From positions 62,001 through 126,000 of the forward strand of contig CAIMFV010000047.1 in NCBI GenBank assembly GCA_903840435.1: a DNA stretch of 64,000 nt, given 5' to 3'. The notes beneath the pieces are model-generated. The model made no database searches, was not told where the DNA came from, and worked only from the letters and a program-made list of their open reading frames with translations. Below are positions 59,885-64,000 of the stretch, in pieces; position 1 is the stretch's first letter, and every line of letters begins with the position of its first letter. This DNA is from an uncultured Caulobacterales bacterium (GTDB lineage: Bacteria; Pseudomonadota; Alphaproteobacteria; Caulobacterales; Caulobacteraceae). The translations under genes were made by a program, and so were the position numbers.

Positions 59885-61518
59885 ATGTTCAAAATAAGCC
59901 GGTATCGCCGGACGCGTCGCTTTCGACCCCCTGGTGGAAGGGTGCGGTCATCTATCAAATCTATCCGCGCAGCTTTGCCGATCTGAACGGTGACGGCGTC
60001 GGGGACCTGCCGGGCATTGTCGCCCACCTCGAGCATGTGGCCTCGCTCGGCGTCGACGGCATTTGGCTATCACCCTTCTTCACCTCGCCAATGGCCGATT
60101 TCGGCTATGACATTTCTGACTATTGCGATGTCGATCCTATATTTGGAACCTTGGCGGATTTCGACCGTTTGGTTGAAAAGGCCCACGCCCTTGGACTTAA
60201 GGTCATTATTGATCAGGTCTATTGCCACACCTCCGACCAACACGCCTGGTTTCAGGAAAGTCGGCAAAGCCGCACCAATTCCAAGGCGGACTGGTATGTT
60301 TGGGCCGACTCAAAACCGGATGGCTCGCCGCCCTCCAACTGGCAATCGGTGTTCGGCGGTCCGTCATGGACATGGGATGCGCGGCGCGGCCAATACTACC
60401 TGCACAATTTCCTCAACCAACAACCCGACTTGAATGTGCATAATCCCGAGGTGCAGGACGCGCTTTTGGCCACGGGCAAGTTCTGGTTGGATCGCGGCGT
60501 CGACGGGTTTCGACTGGATGCGATCAATTTCAGCATGCACGATCCCAGCCTGACGGATAATCCGGCGGTGAAGGCGCCCGGCAAGCGCACGCGGTCATTT
60601 GACTTTCAGCACCACCTTCATAACCAGTCCCACGCTGATATTCCGAAGTTTTTGGGACGCATTCACGACCTCCTCGCCTCCTATGGCGCCGACCGTTTTA
60701 CCGTTGCTGAGGTCGGCGGTGAGCAGGCCGATGCGGAGATGAAACTCTACACAGCCGGAAATAACCGGCTGAACAGCGCTTATGGCTTTACCTTCCTCTA
60801 TGCCGATCAGCTCGACGCGGCGCTGGCGGCAGAAACCTTTTCCACCTGGCAGGGTGGGCCCGCGGAAGGGTGGCCAAGCTGGGCCTTTTCCAACCATGAC
60901 GCGCCGAGGGCCGTGTCGCGCTGGGCCAAGCCCGAAGATCGTGCCGCCATGGCGCGGCTCAACCTCCTCCTGTTGATGTGCTTGCGTGGCAACGCCTTTA
61001 TCTATCAGGGCGAGGAACTCGGGCTTCCACAAGCCGACGTGCCGTTTGAGCGTTTGCAAGACCCTGAAGCCATTGCCAATTGGCCGCAAACCCTCGGACG
61101 GGATGGCGCGCGCACCCCCATGCCGTGGACCCGCACAGCACCCTGGGCCGGATTTTCGACGGTTGAGCCTTGGCTACCGATGAGCCCTGCGCATGTGCCG
61201 CTGTCGGTCGCCGCGCAAGAGGCCGATCCGGCCTCGGTGCTCCAGTCGGCCCGGCGGCTAATCGCACTGCGCAAGACCCACAAGCCGCTCCGTTGGGGCG
61301 ATGTGACAGAGGTGCGCGCCAACGGGGCTGAGCTCAGTTTTCGGCGCAGCTTTGGCAATGAAACCGTGGTCTGTGTGTTTAATCTTGGACCCGAACCGAT
61401 TAGGCCCCAGGTTGAAGCGGCCTGGCTGACCGAGGCAGAGCGGATCGCTGATCTTGGCCAGATCGATGTCGGTTCGGGTGTCTTTGGGCCCTATGCCGCC
61501 CTTGTCGCCCGCCTCTAA
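59881..61518 (+). CDS. Alpha-glucosidase, GH13
   Basis: 545 residues from ATG 59881, overlapping the preceding stop. No signal peptide, so probably cytoplasmic. Barrel regions are WWKGAVIYQIYPRSFADLNG, DQVYCHTSDQHAWF (region I), GFRLDAINF (nucleophile Asp), VAEVGGE (acid/base Glu) and FSNHDAPRAVSR. FIYQGEELGLPQADVPFERL is characteristic of alpha-glucosidases rather than endo-amylases. It should release glucose from maltose and short maltodextrins after uptake. The GH13-GH13-MFS order is a typical maltodextrin utilisation cluster. Confidence 0.93.
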   Translation: MNVQNKPVSPDASLSTPWWKGAVIYQIYPRSFADLNGDGVGDLPGIVAHLEHVASLGVDGIWLSPFFTSPMADFGYDISDYCDVDPIFGTLADFDRLVEKAHALGLKVIIDQVYCHTSDQHAWFQESRQSRTNSKADWYVWADSKPDGSPPSNWQSVFGGPSWTWDARRGQYYLHNFLNQQPDLNVHNPEVQDALLATGKFWLDRGVDGFRLDAINFSMHDPSLTDNPAVKAPGKRTRSFDFQHHLHNQSHADIPKFLGRIHDLLASYGADRFTVAEVGGEQADAEMKLYTAGNNRLNSAYGFTFLYADQLDAALAAETFSTWQGGPAEGWPSWAFSNHDAPRAVSRWAKPEDRAAMARLNLLLLMCLRGNAFIYQGEELGLPQADVPFERLQDPEAIANWPQTLGRDGARTPMPWTRTAPWAGFSTVEPWLPMSPAHVPLSVAAQEADPASVLQSARRLIALRKTHKPLRWGDVTEVRANGAELSFRRSFGNETVVCVFNLGPEPIRPQVEAAWLTEAERIADLGQIDVGSGVFGPYAALVARL

Positions 61519-61553
61519 GCTCGCGAAACCCGGATCGTCACAAAGGAAGCGCC

Positions 61554-63089
61554 ATGGCTAAGGCCAAGATGAGTTTCGGCCAAATCTGCAATATGTGCTT
61601 CGGATTTTTTGGCATCCAGATCGGCTTTGCGCTGCAAAACGCCAATTCCAGCCGCATCTTTCAAACTCTGGGGGCCAATCTCGACGCCCTGCCCATCCTG
61701 TGGATCGCCGCCCCGGTGACGGGCCTCTTGGTGCAGCCTGTGATCGGCTATCTGTCGGACCGCACCTGGGGACCCCTGGGACGGCGCAGGCCCTATTTCG
61801 TTGTCGGCGCGGCTCTGACGACCGCAGCCCTGATCTTCATGCCCAATGCGCCGGTGTTGTGGGCCGCCGCCATCGGGCTTTGGCTCATGGATGCGGCGAT
61901 CAATGTGACCATGGAGCCCTTTCGCGCCTTTGTCGGCGATCTCCTGCCCGATGAACAGCGCACGGCGGGGTTTGCCATGCAGAGCGTCTTTATCGGTCTT
62001 GGTGCAGTCTTGGCTGGCGCCTTGCCGATGATCCTGACCCAAGGATTTGGCGTCGCCAATGTCGCTCCCGCTGGCCACATTCCGCCGACGGTCAAACTCT
62101 CCTTTTTAATTGGTGCGGTGGCCTTGGCGACGGCGGTGATGTGGACCGTCTTGACCACGCGCGAATATCCGCCCGACGCTGTGGCGGCGCAAGCCGCCGA
62201 AGAGCCGAAACGCCAGGTGACGCTGGGTGTCCGTGATCGGGCGCTTAGTGACTATTGGCGCGGTGGCGCGCTTTTCTTGGCCCTTGGCCTCTTGGGCGCC
62301 TTGGCGATCCGCCTGACGCCGAACGCGAAGCAAGAGCTCTATGTGCTAGCGGGCATGGTGGCGCTGTTCGGTCTGTTGCAATTTATCGCAGGGGCCTTGC
62401 GCGCCAGCGGTCGGGCGGCGAACGGCGTCACTGAAATTGTCGATGATCTCTTCGCCATGCCCAAGTTGATGCTGCAATTGGCGGTGGTGCAGTTCTTTTC
62501 CTGGTTTGGCCTCTTTGCCATGTGGATCTACACGACGCCTGCGGTGACGCGGGTGCATTTCCACGCCACCGATGTTGCCTCAGCCGCCTATAATGACGGG
62601 GCCAACTATGTCGGTCTGATGTTTGGGCTCTATAACGGCGTGGCGGCCTTGGCCGCATTTGGCTTGCCGATCTTGGCCGCCCGCATTGGCCGGAAGGAAA
62701 CCCATGCTGTGGCGCTTGCTTGCGGTGCGCTGGGCCTGATTTCCATCGCATTGGTGCGCGAGCCCCCGTTTTTGCTCTGCGCCATGGTTGGCGTCGGCAT
62801 TGCCTGGGCCTCGATCCTGGCGACGCCCTATTCCATTCTTTCAGGTTCGCTGCCGACCCAGAAAATGGGCGTCTATATGGGCATCTTCAACATTTTCATC
62901 GTCGTGCCCCAGATCTTGGCCGCCACGCTTCTGGGCGCCATGGTGCAAGGCCTCTTCGGCGGCCAGCCCCTGGCAGCGGTGGCGGTGGGTGGCGGGTCCT
63001 TGGCGGTGGGCGCGCTGGCCAGCATGGCGCTTCAGGACGCCGCTGATCCCCTAAAGCGCAAAGCTGGTGGAGCGACTGTGCGCCCCTAA
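61554..63089 (+). CDS. MFS sugar transporter (GPH/maltose-type symporter)
   Basis: 511 residues with about 12 hydrophobic helices. It has the MFS/GPH signatures IGYLSDRTWGPLGRRRPYFV (loop 2-3), WLMDAAINVTMEPFRAFVGD and LPDEQRTAGFAMQSVFIGLG. Similar to the sucrose/maltose transporters of gram-negative bacteria. It probably imports maltose or maltodextrins across the inner membrane for the cytoplasmic alpha-glucosidase. It follows that gene by 35 bases. The stop overlaps the stop of the convergent suhB-like gene. Confidence 0.88.
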   Translation: MAKAKMSFGQICNMCFGFFGIQIGFALQNANSSRIFQTLGANLDALPILWIAAPVTGLLVQPVIGYLSDRTWGPLGRRRPYFVVGAALTTAALIFMPNAPVLWAAAIGLWLMDAAINVTMEPFRAFVGDLLPDEQRTAGFAMQSVFIGLGAVLAGALPMILTQGFGVANVAPAGHIPPTVKLSFLIGAVALATAVMWTVLTTREYPPDAVAAQAAEEPKRQVTLGVRDRALSDYWRGGALFLALGLLGALAIRLTPNAKQELYVLAGMVALFGLLQFIAGALRASGRAANGVTEIVDDLFAMPKLMLQLAVVQFFSWFGLFAMWIYTTPAVTRVHFHATDVASAAYNDGANYVGLMFGLYNGVAALAAFGLPILAARIGRKETHAVALACGALGLISIALVREPPFLLCAMVGVGIAWASILATPYSILSGSLPTQKMGVYMGIFNIFIVVPQILAATLLGAMVQGLFGGQPLAAVAVGGGSLAVGALASMALQDAADPLKRKAGGATVRP

Positions 63090-63880
63090 GCCGCGGTGAG
63101 ACGTTCGAGCACCAAGGGGTGCAGTTCGAGATTGGCGGCGAGGACCGTGGTTGAGGCGCTGGTAAAGGGGGCGCCGTCGACTGTGGTGATCTTGCCACCC
63201 GCTTCCGTGATCAGAAGCGCGCCCGCCGCCATGTCCCAAGGTTTTAGGTCCCGCTCCCAAAAGCCGTCAAAGCGGCCGGCGGCCACATAGGCCAAATCAA
63301 GCGCTGCCGAGCCAAACCGCCGGATGCCCGCCACTCTTTGCGCCACCTGATGCAGTTCTCTCAAAAACTGGCCATGGCCTGGCTTGCCCAAAAACGGCAC
63401 GCCGGTGGCGATTACGGCGTCATCCAAGCGACGGCGCGCGGCGACGCGTAAGCGCTTTTCAGTATTAAGGAAGGCCCCCTTGCCCCGCTCGGCCCAAAAG
63501 GTTTCGGCGGTGATCGGGTTCATGACCACGCCTGCAACAATCTCGCCCTCGCGCTCCAAGGCGAGCGAAATGGCGAAATGGGGAATGGCATGCAAAAAGT
63601 TGGTGGTTCCGTCCAAGGGATCGATGATCCAGCGATGGGTCTTATCGCTACCTTCAATCACCCCGCTTTCTTCAGCAAGGAAGCCATAGCCCGGACGGAC
63701 CTTGGCAAGCTCTTCAATCAAGACCTGTTCAGCCTTGGTATCGGCAGCGGAGACAAAATCGGCGGGACCCTTGCGGGACACTTGCAACTCGCCCACCTCG
63801 CCAAAATCGCGCGACAGCTTCCGGCCAGCTTTCCGCGCCGCGTCTATCATCAATTGGACAAGTGTGGTCGGTGTCGACAT
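63086..63880 (-). CDS. Inositol monophosphatase family protein (SuhB-like)
   Basis: 264 residues from ATG 63880 (MSTPTTLVQLMID); an in-frame extension to 63976 runs through a repeat and is not believable. Motifs are FLAEESGV, WIIDPLDGTTNFLHAIPHFA with the metal-binding DPLDGTTN, and LKPWDMAAGALLITEAGG. It dephosphorylates inositol monophosphate or related compounds; some homologues also act as rRNA/transcription antitermination factors (SuhB), and this cannot be separated by sequence alone. Convergent with the MFS gene. Confidence 0.92.
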   Translation of the reverse strand: MSTPTTLVQLMIDAARKAGRKLSRDFGEVGELQVSRKGPADFVSAADTKAEQVLIEELAKVRPGYGFLAEESGVIEGSDKTHRWIIDPLDGTTNFLHAIPHFAISLALEREGEIVAGVVMNPITAETFWAERGKGAFLNTEKRLRVAARRRLDDAVIATGVPFLGKPGHGQFLRELHQVAQRVAGIRRFGSAALDLAYVAAGRFDGFWERDLKPWDMAAGALLITEAGGKITTVDGAPFTSASTTVLAANLELHPLVLERLTAA

Positions 63881-63917
63881 GGGCCTTCGGGGTCGGGACG
63901 GCGTAAGGGCGCGGACC

Positions 63918-63965
63918 CTAGGGCATTTTCCGAAAAGTGGGAACCGGCTTTCGGTCAAAAATGCC
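63918..63965. repeat. Palindromic repeat element, copy 3
   Basis: CTAGGGCATTTTCCG (63918-63932) is the exact reverse complement of 20497-20511. The rest, with AAAGTGGGAACCGGCTTTCGG and a terminal AAAAATGCC, forms a stem-loop like the second hairpin of copy 1. It lies upstream of the suhB-like gene, with the rest of its right neighbourhood outside the window. Confidence 0.72.
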
Positions 63966-64000
63966 GGCGGCCGCACCTGAGGCTTTGGCTGGATACCGGC

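Noticed and set aside
1-64000. tRNA, rRNA, CRISPR arrays and prophage modules
   Set aside because: No cloverleaf, spacer-repeat periodicity, integrase or phage structural gene was recognised anywhere in the window.

Overview
The window is a high-GC alphaproteobacterial chromosome segment. The gene set suggests Caulobacterales or a close relative: a GAAC-N7-GAAC SOS box before recA, a small coiled-coil gene ahead of zapA, a J-domain gene beside cobS, DUF3297, a large TonB-dependent receptor and paired flavin-dependent halogenases. This assignment rests on gene content only. No rRNA, tRNA, CRISPR array or prophage was found. Nearly all of the window is dense protein coding.

Layout. 1-1162: molybdopterin genes (moaE, moaB, start of moaC). 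1268-4872: a small secreted protein, a winged-helix regulator, a hybrid sensor kinase and a 2-oxoglutarate oxygenase. 4897-12954: exported enzymes (M20 peptidase, metallophosphoesterase, DUF1501/DUF1800 pair) and small membrane proteins. 13106-14851: an AT-richer accessory patch with a gene remnant, a 47-residue protein, a DUF3800 gene and a decayed IS1595-type transposase, ending at the recA SOS box. 14929-31827: mostly core genes (recA, alaS, carA, pgk, gap, zapA, apaG, metZ, dut, coaBC, bolA, cobS) with a lipoprotein, an atypical receiver protein and an FKBP between them. 31827-39605: amidohydrolase, DUF3297, an orphan secreted HExxE protein, a secretin, a glycosyltransferase and a methyltransferase.

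39641-49623 is a complete histidine utilisation locus: hutC, hutI, hutF, hutU, hutG and hutH, using the five-step HutF/HutG route to glutamate. A glucoamylase gene sits inside it. Two 18-bp near-palindromes, before hutF and before hutU, agree at 13 of 18 positions and are good HutC operator candidates.

49620-63089 looks like a starch or maltodextrin locus: LacI regulator, TonB-dependent receptor, two GH13 enzymes and an MFS sugar transporter; the GH15 glucoamylase at 40548 may belong with it. Two palindromes 21 bp apart lie between lacI and the receptor gene. Two flavin-dependent halogenase genes and a DUF6445-like oxygenase gene sit between the receptor and the amylases. This is the least explained and most interesting part of the window.

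Related palindromic repeats occur at 20412-20511, 23699-23785 and 63918-63965. In two of them the CTAG edge of the repeat supplies the TAG stop codon of the neighbouring gene (pgk and apaG).
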